In this document: piece after piece, positions 36,506-44,910 of the stretch
Layout: each line of letters opens with the position of its first letter
Numbering within the stretch: position 1 is the stretch's first letter
NCBI GenBank assembly: GCA_945788485.1
Contig: CALZMB010000001.1
Location: 1-46,296, forward strand
Reading direction: 5' to 3'
Length of the DNA: 46,296 bases
DNA from: an uncultured bacterium
Lineage (GTDB): Bacteria; Bacteroidota; Bacteroidia; Bacteroidales; Bacteroidaceae
The notes under the pieces: generated by a model
Told to the model about the DNA's origin: nothing
What the model saw: only the letters and a program-made list of their open reading frames with translations
The model's database searches: none
Program-made: the position numbers and the translations under genes

Positions 36506-38014
36506 TCAGAACGGTTTCAGCTCGAGGCCGTTACGACGTGCTGACGTGCCGTCGGATGTAGATACAACGCACCATCCGTTAAGCTCTACATTCTTCACGA
36601 GGAACGAACTGTTTATCGAGTAGCTGCCTCTTGCGGGTATGGTGACAGTCTGTGTGATGTTTCTGAAATGTGCTTTCTGTCCTCCTCCCGAGAGTGTGAT
36701 GGTTGTTGTCACGGGTATTGGCGACGGGTTGCGTATAGTTGCCGTGACGAGGCAGCGGTCTTGCGGGTTGGCATCTGCATTAATGACACGTATGCTTGAC
36801 TTCAGTTTTGTCCTCTGCACGAAACTGAAGCTCTCGTTGCCCTGCCAGAGTTTTATGCCGTTGTTCTTCACCTCGACGTTGAATGTCTTCGTCTCTTTTG
36901 TCTGCGAGGCGTTCGGTGTGTATGCGAAGCTGTATCTGTTTCTGCCTGTCTTGCTTATTTCGAGCGCATTGCCGTTGTCCTGATCTTTCAGCGTGACCGT
37001 TATGCTCTCGTTTTTCCATTTCTCGGGCACAGAGAGTGTGAACTCGCACTGGCACGAGCCGCCTTCTGAGAAGATGTGTCTTGATTTCTCTGTGTGCGTA
37101 TAGAAGGTGGAGTTGTCTGCCACAATATGCAGCAGGCCGTATTTCCCGTCCATCATCGCCACTGCCGTCCCGTCTGAGAAATAATCTGCTTTCTCATATT
37201 GGAAAGGTGTGAGAAGTTTTCCCTTCTCCGAGATGTATGTCCACAGTCCGTTGCGTTCTTCAGGCATATACTCCATGTTTTTCTCCTGCTCGTATTTAGA
37301 GTATTCCACATCGTCTCCCAGCCCGCTTACACGGTAGAGATAATCTACGTCGAATGAGGTGGCGTTGCTTTTCATCTTCTCGATCCTGCCGTCGCCGTTC
37401 AGTACGAAAAGCACCTCTTCCTCATCCCATAGAATTGCCTTGCCGTTGTAGAAATTGGTGCCGCCGAATGGAGTGCCGCCGTTTTTCAGCTTAGGCAGAA
37501 TCTGTTCGCCCGATGTGTCAATCCAGTGGAAACTGTCTCCCTCACCGACAACGGCGAAGCCTTCGCTGAATGGACGTACAATGTCATCGGTGAAGCTCCA
37601 TGCCGGCTGGCATTTTTCGTCAAGGTATCCGTATCTGCCGTATTCGTCCTGCACGGTGATGAATCCCTCTGAGTAGAACATATATTCGGGTAGAAGATAG
37701 TATATGCCGTCGGTGTAGTGTACTGTGCCGTTTTCTTCCAGTACACCTTTCATCTGCCATTTGCCGTCTCTTTTGTTGACGAAGACTGTCTTGCCTTCAT
37801 AGAAATAGTTTATGGCATCATATACGGGTTGCAGGATGACTTTTCCGTTTGTGGAAATCATTCCGACCTTTCCGTTTTTCTTCACCTGATACATATTCGG
37901 TCCGAAATATTTTATTGACTGATATTCCGGAGCCACAAGCCAGTCAGCTGTTTGCGCTTTCGCCTCGGCGATGGCGAAGAGTGCCAAGAGCATTATGGAT
38001 AGAGTGCGTCTCAT
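36506..38014 (-). CDS. Exported WG-repeat protein
   Basis: The signal peptide ends EAKAQ. Residues ~25-310 form WG-type units: MYQVKKNGKVGMISTNGKVI, YGYLDEKCQPAWSF, NGLWTYISEKGKLLTPFQY and MDGKYGLLHIV. The last ~170 residues are two immunoglobulin-like beta domains (CQCEFTLSVPEKWKNESITV ... VTATIRNPSPIPVTTTITLS). The 502-residue protein is intact, unlike the broken WG gene at 11645-12556. It probably binds a ligand or protein in the periplasm or at the surface. It lies directly after an FHA gene. Confidence 0.85.
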   Translation of the reverse strand: MRRTLSIMLLALFAIAEAKAQTADWLVAPEYQSIKYFGPNMYQVKKNGKVGMISTNGKVILQPVYDAINYFYEGKTVFVNKRDGKWQMKGVLEENGTVHYTDGIYYLLPEYMFYSEGFITVQDEYGRYGYLDEKCQPAWSFTDDIVRPFSEGFAVVGEGDSFHWIDTSGEQILPKLKNGGTPFGGTNFYNGKAILWDEEEVLFVLNGDGRIEKMKSNATSFDVDYLYRVSGLGDDVEYSKYEQEKNMEYMPEERNGLWTYISEKGKLLTPFQYEKADYFSDGTAVAMMDGKYGLLHIVADNSTFYTHTEKSRHIFSEGGSCQCEFTLSVPEKWKNESITVTLKDQDNGNALEISKTGRNRYSFAYTPNASQTKETKTFNVEVKNNGIKLWQGNESFSFVQRTKLKSSIRVINADANPQDRCLVTATIRNPSPIPVTTTITLSGGGQKAHFRNITQTVTIPARGSYSINSSFLVKNVELNGWCVVSTSDGTSARRNGLELKPF

Positions 38015-38042
38015 AAGTAGTATAAGAATTGTGGTTTATTTG

Positions 38043-38657
38043 TCAGTTCACGACGGGCATGTCTTTTTCTTTCGACATGTCTTTCTTCTGAATTTCAGGC
38101 TCTACATCCTGTTTTTCATTATAGAGTTCCTGACGTTTTGTTTTCTTACGTCTGACGTTGGTTTTTCTGCTTTTTTTCTTTTTTGTCGCTCTCTTTGCTG
38201 TTTTTATTGACGATTCTACGGGTGCGTATTTGTCTGTAGAATCCCTGTTCCATTCTGTCTGTTCTTCCTCGGCAGCTACTGGTATTTCTGTCGTCTGTAC
38301 TTTATCGTCCTTATTGTTGAAGACAGACCATACCGCTATGCCTGCACACAACACGAGAAGCATGGCTGCAGCTGCAGCGGCACTTTTTCTCATTTTTGAA
38401 TACGGGTCTTTCAATGTGTTCCAGTCGAATTCCCATACGTCACCGAGTCTGATGCTGTCTTTTCTTGTCACAGGGAGCGATGTCCCTTTCAGCATTCTGT
38501 TTCCGTTGAGATAAGTCCCGTTGCTGCTTGTGTCGCTTACGGTCATCCTGCCCCAAAAACTGACGGATATGACGAGATGGTGCCGGCTCACCTTGTCAGT
38601 GCTGTCATTGATGACGATGTCACAGTCGTTGCCTCTGCCTACAATTATTCTTTTCAT
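38043..38657 (-). CDS. FHA protein with TM helix and basic extracytoplasmic tail
   Basis: The FHA domain starts at residue 1 (KRIIVGRGNDCDIVI, SRHHLVI, SSNGTYLNG), about 90 residues. An alanine-rich membrane helix lies at about 94-114. The ~90-residue tail is very Lys/Arg-rich (RATKKKKSRKTNVRRKKTKR). So the phospho-binding domain is inside and the basic tail outside, perhaps touching the cell wall. It stands 27 bp after a PP2C gene and before the WG-repeat gene. Confidence 0.92.
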   Translation of the reverse strand: MKRIIVGRGNDCDIVINDSTDKVSRHHLVISVSFWGRMTVSDTSSNGTYLNGNRMLKGTSLPVTRKDSIRLGDVWEFDWNTLKDPYSKMRKSAAAAAAMLLVLCAGIAVWSVFNNKDDKVQTTEIPVAAEEEQTEWNRDSTDKYAPVESSIKTAKRATKKKKSRKTNVRRKKTKRQELYNEKQDVEPEIQKKDMSKEKDMPVVN

Positions 38658-38684
38658 TGTCAGTGTGTTTTGTGAATGAGATGA

Positions 38685-39581
38685 TTACTGTTTTTTCATG
38701 AATCTTTTTCTCAGTTGCCGCGTGCTATTCCGTAATGCTTCTTTTGCCTTGTGCATGCAGCTGTACTGGTATTCGGAATCTTTCTTCATGTCTATCACAA
38801 TGGCGGTAAGGTTGTCATGGTCGCCGCCTTCTGCCCATCCAGCCTCATCTACTGTGTCTGTCAGGAACTGTACCTCGTCTTCGGGTTTGTCTTTCTCATT
38901 GAAGAGGGCGAGCATCTCGTTCTCCGGCTTCACGTTCCAAATGCCGTCACAGCAGAGTATGAACCTGTCGCCCTTCCTGTATGGTATCTTCTCAACGGTC
39001 ACCTCTATTGTGTTGCGTATTCCGAGAGCGCGCGTGATGATGTTCGAGAAGCTCGATTGGCGGGCCTGCTCCTCAGTCATTAAACCTTGTGCTACCATCT
39101 CGAAGACTTTCGAGTGGTCGAATGTGCGGAAGATTTTCTTTCCCCTGCGCAGCTGGTAAATCCTGCTGTCTCCGACGTGTGTCAGATAGGCGCATCTGGC
39201 AGTGATGACGAGTATTGTTGCCGTTGTGCCCATTCCTCTGAGAGGTGGCTCTTCGTATGCGCGCTGGTAAATGGCGTCATTGGCGGCTGAGACGGCGGCT
39301 GAGACGGCGGCATCGCTGAATTCTCCTTCTGTCTTCGTCTTCAGTGTCTTCAATATTTCCGCCACAGCGATATGCGATGCTGTCTGTCCTCCTGCCATGC
39401 CTCCCATGCCGTCGCACACTGTAAGCAGCACGGCTGAGGGTGTTGATGTGCCTCCGTAGCAATCTTGGTTCTCTTTCCTGCCTCCTACACCTGTCCTGCC
39501 CCATGCCTCGCATATATCATTGTTGACGATAAGTTTCCGTTCGTCAAGTCTTGTGACATTTATTTTTTCTAAGTTACTCAT
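38685..39581 (-). CDS. Soluble PP2C-type Ser/Thr phosphatase
   Basis: The start at 39581 (MSNLEKINVTRL) is the first good Met after the kinase gene. The domain is complete: GGRKENQD (Asp40), VCDGMGGM (Asp57), RGMGTTATI, HVGDSRIY, FDHSKVFEM, CCDGIW and GGDHDN. Unlike the other two phosphatases of the cluster it has no membrane helix and ends in a basic tail of ~30 residues. It likely reverses the action of the kinase encoded 32 bp upstream. Confidence 0.95.
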   Translation of the reverse strand: MSNLEKINVTRLDERKLIVNNDICEAWGRTGVGGRKENQDCYGGTSTPSAVLLTVCDGMGGMAGGQTASHIAVAEILKTLKTKTEGEFSDAAVSAAVSAANDAIYQRAYEEPPLRGMGTTATILVITARCAYLTHVGDSRIYQLRRGKKIFRTFDHSKVFEMVAQGLMTEEQARQSSFSNIITRALGIRNTIEVTVEKIPYRKGDRFILCCDGIWNVKPENEMLALFNEKDKPEDEVQFLTDTVDEAGWAEGGDHDNLTAIVIDMKKDSEYQYSCMHKAKEALRNSTRQLRKRFMKKQ

Positions 39582-39613
39582 GATAAGATAGAGTTTTTTT
39601 ATTTGATATAGTG

Positions 39614-41179
39614 TCAATATTTGCGCAAGAGCGCAGAGATTTTGTTGACATATACGGGGTCTTCTGCCTCAGAGGCATATTTGTATGCCTTGTCGAGCAG
39701 ATCTTTCGCATATCTCAGGTTGCGGGCTTCTCCTCCTGTCAGGTTCGGGCCTTCGTAATAGTTGCAAGCAAGTTCGTAGAGGGCAGGGTAATAGTTCGGT
39801 TTCGTTTCTGCTATCTGTGTCAGAATTTTGTGTGCCTTTGCAGGGTCTGGGGACACTGTGCCTTCGAGATTTGCCTGCATGGTGACATATTCGTCTCCGA
39901 GCGTGAACGAGCCTGATGAGATGGCATACAGACGGCTCATGACGAATAGTGCCTCTATGTCTCCGCTTTCCGCCTCTGCCGTCAGGTTTTCAAAGCCTTT
40001 CTTCGCCTCGCTCGGATTGAGCATCTGGCGACGGATTGCGGGCATCTCGTTTATTGACGGGGTAGCTTCTGTTTCTTTTTGGACGATTGTCTGTTCTTCA
40101 TGGGTTTTATCTTTGCTTGATGATATGAGTTTCGTAATGAAGACAGCCATGCAGACCAACAGTGTGATAGAGACGACAACGGTGCCTGCCACAGCGGCGA
40201 ATTTCGCTAATGTCATGCCAAAGATATATGTAGTGTTGTCAGTGCCTGCAAGGCTGTCGAGTTCAGCCCTGAAGAGTGCGGCGCTCTGGTATCGTTTGGT
40301 GCAGTCTTTCTCTGTCGCTTTGGCGATTATTCTCCTGAGTCTCGGGTTTCTGATTTGCTTCAAAGGCATGTCAGAGCGCAGATGTGCGTTGAGCACGACA
40401 TTGGCTGGTCCCTCAAACGGCAGGTGTCCTGTTGTCAGCTGGAATAGCAGGACACCGATGGCATAGATGTCGGTAGGCTTGTTCTGGTTTTTGATATCTC
40501 CGATGATAAGCTCCGGCGCGGCATACTGCGGCTTGCCCATGAACTGTCCGGCTGTCGTGAGGTTGCGGTCGTGGGTCTTAAGACCGTCAACTTGTTTCGC
40601 TATGCCGAAATCTATGAGCTTTATCTTCCCGTCTCTTGTGATCATGATGTTCGAGGGGTCGATGTCACGGTGTATGTACCCGGCATCATGCAATGCCATG
40701 ATACCTGACAGGATTTTCTTCGTCACGGTGACAGCGAACTGCTCCGGATCATTGTTATACATATTGTATAACATCTGTGCGAATGGCACGATGTTGCCGT
40801 CCCTGTCTGTCAGTATGCCCTGCAGCAGGTCTGAGAGTGAGACACCCATCAGCAGTTCGCTGACTACATGATGTCTGACTGACACCATGCCGTCTGCCAT
40901 ACGTGTTTCGACAGAGAGAAATCCCATCATCTCCACAAGGTTGTCGTGCATGATGCGTATGTTCGCCTCGTTCTCCGCTCTTTGTATCACGTTTTGCGGC
41001 AGTCCGGAATACAAGAACTTTATTGCTACCTCGCGTGTCTCATGCGTATGGACATTGATGCGCTTTCCGCGATACACCTTGCCCATACCGCCTTCTCCAA
41101 GCAGTTTGGATGATGTGTCGAATTCGTAGTATATGCCAACCTGTTTCTCTTTTTCTCCTTGTAGTTTTATCTTTGCCAT
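39614..41179 (-). CDS. Membrane Ser/Thr kinase with HRDIDPSN loop and Sel1/TPR-like tail
   Basis: The start MAKIKLQGEKEK at 41179 matches the paralogue at 18665-20077. Motifs are GEGGMGKV (28-35), Lys54, YIHRDIDPSN (Asp172, with Asp174 in place of Lys), DFG (Asp190) and APEL. A membrane helix lies at about 324-349. The extracytoplasmic part has Sel1/TPR-like units (AEAESGDIEALFVMSRLYA, YPALYELACNYYEG) ending near ASEAEDPVYVNK. Both kinases share the unusual catalytic loop, so it is inherited, not a sequencing error. It is preceded by an FHA gene and followed by a PP2C gene. Confidence 0.93.
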   Translation of the reverse strand: MAKIKLQGEKEKQVGIYYEFDTSSKLLGEGGMGKVYRGKRINVHTHETREVAIKFLYSGLPQNVIQRAENEANIRIMHDNLVEMMGFLSVETRMADGMVSVRHHVVSELLMGVSLSDLLQGILTDRDGNIVPFAQMLYNMYNNDPEQFAVTVTKKILSGIMALHDAGYIHRDIDPSNIMITRDGKIKLIDFGIAKQVDGLKTHDRNLTTAGQFMGKPQYAAPELIIGDIKNQNKPTDIYAIGVLLFQLTTGHLPFEGPANVVLNAHLRSDMPLKQIRNPRLRRIIAKATEKDCTKRYQSAALFRAELDSLAGTDNTTYIFGMTLAKFAAVAGTVVVSITLLVCMAVFITKLISSSKDKTHEEQTIVQKETEATPSINEMPAIRRQMLNPSEAKKGFENLTAEAESGDIEALFVMSRLYAISSGSFTLGDEYVTMQANLEGTVSPDPAKAHKILTQIAETKPNYYPALYELACNYYEGPNLTGGEARNLRYAKDLLDKAYKYASEAEDPVYVNKISALLRKY

Positions 41180-41222
41180 TATTTTAATGATGTGTGTTAT
41201 TCTTTTCTGTCTTTCTGTTAGT

Positions 41223-41942
41223 CTAATACAACACCGTACGTGAAGCACCGTCTTGAGTTGCTGTCGGCGAATAGAAATCGTTGGACATGACAGGCGTATC
41301 TGCCGGCGCATATCCGTCCTTTATCCCCGTAGCTGCCTGCATGTCTTCAAATTCTTCGTCTTCCGCCAGTCCTGCAGATTCAGCGTTGAACATCTTGACG
41401 ATGAACCTGTAGTGTTTTCCGATTTGTATTATGTCGTTCTCTTTCACGCCAAGCTCTTCGTAACGGCCGTCTTCGCCGTTCACCGTCGTGCCGTAATCCG
41501 AAGCATAGTCTGTAATGGTTATGATATATCCCGCCGACGTATCATACTCTTTCTGTATGTTCAACACGGCATGTTCTGCAGATACTGTGAATTCTTTCAG
41601 ACACACATCGCATCTGTCAGTATGGCCTATGATGTTGCGTCCGAGGTACAGCGGGAAAATTTCTCCCAAAAGTCCTCGCGATATTGAAAACAACACTCCG
41701 ACCACCACACGGTTCTGCATGGCGACGATACGTTGTCCTTCGCTTTGCGCCATTTGAGGCATGACCGCACCTTGCTGTTGCGCAGCAACGGGAGTTGTCT
41801 CGGCAATGCCGCTTCCAGGCACAAAAGTACGTTTCGTGTCGAACGATTCGCGAGCATAGAGGTTGCTGTATATTTCAGAAATATTGTCGTCGGCGACGTT
41901 TCCGTAATCGACGCCCGGTACGACAGTCTTGTTTTGTGACAT
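41223..41942 (-). CDS. FHA domain protein
   Basis: The 239-residue soluble protein has an N-terminal low-complexity part with two Gln/Ala-rich segments and an FHA domain at about 92-185: YLGRNIIGHTDRCDVCL, SAEHAVL, ASDYGTTVNG and EELGVKENDIIQIG. The Tyr in place of Asn in the usual SxNGT motif is a small departure from the family. The C-terminal ~50 residues are acidic. It sits 43 bp before the kinase gene at 41179 and probably binds phosphorylated products of that kinase. Confidence 0.88.
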   Translation of the reverse strand: MSQNKTVVPGVDYGNVADDNISEIYSNLYARESFDTKRTFVPGSGIAETTPVAAQQQGAVMPQMAQSEGQRIVAMQNRVVVGVLFSISRGLLGEIFPLYLGRNIIGHTDRCDVCLKEFTVSAEHAVLNIQKEYDTSAGYIITITDYASDYGTTVNGEDGRYEELGVKENDIIQIGKHYRFIVKMFNAESAGLAEDEEFEDMQAATGIKDGYAPADTPVMSNDFYSPTATQDGASRTVLY

Positions 41943-41972
41943 GGCTAAATTATAAATTGTCGATTAATTACT

Positions 41973-42017
41973 AAGCAGGCAGTGCAAGGATTATAGAATA
42001 ATTATGCACACCTGCTT
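41973..42017. promoter_or_regulatory. Hairpin in the gap between two FHA genes
   Basis: AAGCAGG (41973-41979) with GTGCA (41982-41986) pairs with TGCAC (42005-42009) and CCTGCTT (42011-42017), 12 bp in two stems. No T run follows on the minus strand. It is another of the intercistronic hairpins of this cluster. Confidence 0.5.
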
Positions 42018-42042
42018 ATGTCATGACATCCGTCGCGTTGTT

Positions 42043-42663
42043 TCATGCCATTCTGAAGACAAGCATGGTATTCCCCATTTGCACTTTGTCGCCTGTCTTC
42101 AGGTTGCATGCCTTGCCTGGAGCTATTGGCACACCGTTTACGACGACCGGATTGTTTGCCTTGACTGATGTTATTTGATACACTACCTGACCGTTTATCT
42201 GCACTGTGCGCATCCCTGCATGCAGACGGCTCATTGCGATGTCTGGTGTCAGCTGTATCTGCGCCTTGCTGTCAGAACTTCTTCTGCCGAGGTCGAACGA
42301 TTTTCCGTGCGGAAGTCTCAACACTCCGTAGTTCTGCCCGTTGAATGTGACGGTAAACTCTCCGTTTGTCTTCATCTGCAAAGAAGATACGAGCTTTGTC
42401 TTGCCATAGTTTTCATCCATACCGGAATTGTTGTTGTTCTGAAGGTTTTCCACTATTTGCGTCTCGTTGTTTGCTACAACACCTGCACTTGTGATGTCGG
42501 CATGTGTCGGAGCCTGCGGCTGCACAGGCTGGTTCTTTTTTTCCTGTTCGCTCAACAATACATTGAACGGTATGGAGAATGAACATTTCGGACAACGGAA
42601 AATCTCGGGCGGACGGCGTTGGAGATTGAATCTCCTGCCGCATTCTGGACACTGTATTATCAT
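42043..42663 (-). CDS. FHA protein with MJ0042-type zinc finger
   Basis: Residues 1-30 carry CPECGRRFN ... CPKCSFSI, an MJ0042-like zinc finger. A Gln/Asn-rich linker leads to an FHA-type domain at about 110-205: SFDLGRRSSDSKAQIQL, MSRLHAGM, NNPVVVNGVPI and KTGDKVQMG. The SNGT motif is replaced by NNPVVVNG, so phosphothreonine binding may be altered. It is cytoplasmic and soluble. It lies between the caspase gene and another FHA gene. Confidence 0.85.
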   Translation of the reverse strand: MIIQCPECGRRFNLQRRPPEIFRCPKCSFSIPFNVLLSEQEKKNQPVQPQAPTHADITSAGVVANNETQIVENLQNNNNSGMDENYGKTKLVSSLQMKTNGEFTVTFNGQNYGVLRLPHGKSFDLGRRSSDSKAQIQLTPDIAMSRLHAGMRTVQINGQVVYQITSVKANNPVVVNGVPIAPGKACNLKTGDKVQMGNTMLVFRMA

Positions 42664-42687
42664 AGATATTATGTTTTGGTTTGTTTC

Positions 42688-43449
42688 TTATTTCACATAT
42701 ACAACTACCATGCTGTCGTCAAACTTTCCCCACATCTGCGGATGTTGTTTGCCGCCAGTGTCTTTTATGACATGCGGGTTGACATAATTGAACAGCTCGC
42801 GGGCTGTAACTTTCTTGTCACCATTTTTGTCAGCATAACCTCTGAAACCCTCAAGGATTCTGCTTATAAAATACGAGTTGCGCATGTTTGGATGCTCCCA
42901 TGACACTTCAGTTGAACGGCTTGACGTGTAGAGCATCACACTCGTCTTGTTTGTCTTGCGGCGCTGCGTGTTGCCGTTATTTTGTTTTTTCTTCTGCAGA
43001 TTCAGTCCTCCGGAATAACATGCCATGGCAAGAATAATCTTGCGGCGCGCCTTGGCGCTCTTCATTATCTCCTGTATTTCATTGTATGTGATGATGCTGT
43101 TTTCGTCTTTCGTCTCATAACATGTCAGGCCGCCCTGCAGACCATGCCCACTAAACACAAAGATAATCTCGTCGTTGACTGTCGATTTGGCGAATTCCTT
43201 GCGCATCACTTTCAGAATATGGCTCTTCGTCGCATTCTCGTTCAGAAGCATGAAAACCCTGCTTCCGTTATAGTCGTGGAAGAAATGTGAAACGGCACGC
43301 GCATCGGCAACGGAACATGGCAGTGGAGGTGCTACCTCTGGATATTTGTATTCACCCAACCCTATCGATACCACATATGTCTTCTGAGCATAAGACACGC
43401 CGCAACATAATACGAATGTAAATAAAATAGAAAATAAATACCTTTTCAT
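42688..43449 (-). CDS. Exported caspase-family (C14) protease with EF-hand loop
   Basis: A signal peptide (cleavage near VSYA-Q) is followed by a p20-like caspase fold. The catalytic pair is His102 in VFSGHGLQGG and Cys144 in ILAMACYSGG; before them comes SIGLGEYKYP with CSVADARAVSHFF, typical of bacterial caspases. Near the C-terminus a canonical 12-residue EF loop DKNGDKKVTARE (207-218) with all acid positions suggests calcium binding, as known in some prokaryotic caspases. The 253 residues are full length. Export places it in the periplasm, whereas most known caspases are cytosolic. It lies among FHA genes at the head of the cluster. Confidence 0.92.
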   Translation of the reverse strand: MKRYLFSILFTFVLCCGVSYAQKTYVVSIGLGEYKYPEVAPPLPCSVADARAVSHFFHDYNGSRVFMLLNENATKSHILKVMRKEFAKSTVNDEIIFVFSGHGLQGGLTCYETKDENSIITYNEIQEIMKSAKARRKIILAMACYSGGLNLQKKKQNNGNTQRRKTNKTSVMLYTSSRSTEVSWEHPNMRNSYFISRILEGFRGYADKNGDKKVTARELFNYVNPHVIKDTGGKQHPQMWGKFDDSMVVVYVK

Positions 43450-43489
43450 ATTTCAACTCTGTTTTTATTTGTCCTGTATTTATAGAACT

Positions 43490-44173
43490 TTATTTTCCTG
43501 TAAACTTACACTTGCAGCTGCTGTTCGGGCATTTTCCTTCAGCAAGGATGTTCTCGTAGAGTTTAATGCCGAAATGATATCCGCATTTCGGACAACAGTA
43601 TTTACGCTTGAAATAACGTTCGTTCTGGTCCTTGCGCTTTATCAGCGACTTGCTTTTAATGTCAACAATCACCCATGCTATCGCCACGGCTAATACTGTT
43701 CCTGACGCCTTAATGATGGTGCCGACATTCTCGTCTCCGATAAAGTCATTCGGGATGAGCATTGACATTATGAGACCGAGGAAACCGCCGAGCGACATTG
43801 ATGCCATACGTATCATCATGATGTTCGACTGTTTCATGTCCAGATCCATCTTGTTCCGGTTATAAGCCTCGTAAATCATTTTCAGCCCGCTTATATCAAC
43901 TGCCTCAGGTTCCTTTATGACAATCAGCTCTTTTATAAAAAAGGTGAATTTTGCACCAAGACGCACTTTAGTGTTCAGCGTGACAGGAACTTCTTTCGTC
44001 AAACGTAAAAACTTGTTGTTTTGAAGAATGTATGTCCCGTTGGTCGAATTGTTGTCACGAAGAAACATCTTTCCTGATTTTTCATCCATAGTGAAAACAG
44101 CGTGTTGGCGGCTGATACTTGTTTCGGTCAACGGGAAAGGCTGACTGCCTGTCTTTCCTATAATAATTTCCAT
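43490..44173 (-). CDS. FHA protein with two TM helices and C-terminal zinc ribbon
   Basis: An FHA domain opens the protein (IIIGKTGSQPFPL, SRQHAVF, NNSTNGTYIL; about residues 1-85). A helical stretch is followed by two membrane helices (about 122-140 and 155-173) and a C-terminal zinc ribbon CCPKCGYHFG ... CPNSSCKCK. Both ends should face the cytoplasm. It is the second gene of the cluster, between the antiterminator and caspase genes, and may anchor phosphoproteins at the membrane. Confidence 0.92.
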   Translation of the reverse strand: MEIIIGKTGSQPFPLTETSISRQHAVFTMDEKSGKMFLRDNNSTNGTYILQNNKFLRLTKEVPVTLNTKVRLGAKFTFFIKELIVIKEPEAVDISGLKMIYEAYNRNKMDLDMKQSNIMMIRMASMSLGGFLGLIMSMLIPNDFIGDENVGTIIKASGTVLAVAIAWVIVDIKSKSLIKRKDQNERYFKRKYCCPKCGYHFGIKLYENILAEGKCPNSSCKCKFTGK

Positions 44174-44211
44174 ATATTTAGCGTTTTGTCATTTTATTTA
44201 TATATTTTTTC

Positions 44212-44760
44212 TCATATTATCTCTATAAGATAATCGCTCGGCACGAAATCTATTGACACGGCAGCGATGTCTTCGAGTTGAACGACGACATGTTTGTTTC
44301 CGTTTATGCGTTTTATCACTCCCTCAACTCCAGAAAAAGGACCCTCACATATTCTAACTCTCCTTCCTACACTGCTTATGTATTCATTCATCTGAAGATA
44401 TGTCATGCCACAATCTACATATTCCGCAACACGCATGAAATTTTGCATCGGACGCTCGCCTACAGTCATTATTACATCTGCGGCATCACCGGCTCCATGT
44501 CTCATCATATATCTCATAGGAGCGAAATTCTTGTCATACATCTTATGCTCAGTTATGGTTCTCTGACTTGACTTTATGAATATGATATTATGGATAGCAG
44601 GAACAAGCATCTTTCGACGATTCCATCCCTTGCCAACATAACAGTATCTCATAGGGAGATAGTTTTCAATTCCTATCTCATCCAAATACATCTTCATCTT
44701 CAACTCTCGGTTGTAGGTCACACGCATCGGAAACCAATGTATTTCATCAGGATTTGTCAT
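44212..44760 (-). CDS. UpxY/NusG-like transcription antiterminator
   Basis: The start MTNPDEIHWFPMRVTYN at 44760 gives the NusG N-terminal domain opening, followed by IENYLPMRYCYVGKGWNRRK, MLVPAIHNIIFIKSS and a C-terminal KOW part VGRRVRICEGPFSGVEGVIK, ending in PSDYLIEI. The arrangement matches the UpxY family, which in Bacteroides lets RNA polymerase read through long polysaccharide operons from the operon head. Here it heads a ~30-kb series of signalling genes with no capsule genes at all. A terminator-like hairpin lies upstream at 44911-44945. Confidence 0.87.
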   Translation of the reverse strand: MTNPDEIHWFPMRVTYNRELKMKMYLDEIGIENYLPMRYCYVGKGWNRRKMLVPAIHNIIFIKSSQRTITEHKMYDKNFAPMRYMMRHGAGDAADVIMTVGERPMQNFMRVAEYVDCGMTYLQMNEYISSVGRRVRICEGPFSGVEGVIKRINGNKHVVVQLEDIAAVSIDFVPSDYLIEII

Positions 44761-44910
44761 CTCTTCAACAAAACATACGAGAGGGGGACACCACACCTAA
44801 TATTTGGCATGGAGAAAAATAAAATAAGTAGATTTACTTGTCATTAGTTTGATAAAGGCCTGATGTCCAGAAACCTGTGTTTTATAAACAAACCGACAAT
44901 GAGAAAACAT

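Noticed and set aside
14726..44760. Type VI secretion regulatory locus (kinase, phosphatase, FHA)
   Set aside because: No Tss/Hcp/VgrG/ClpV-like or baseplate genes are present anywhere in the window.
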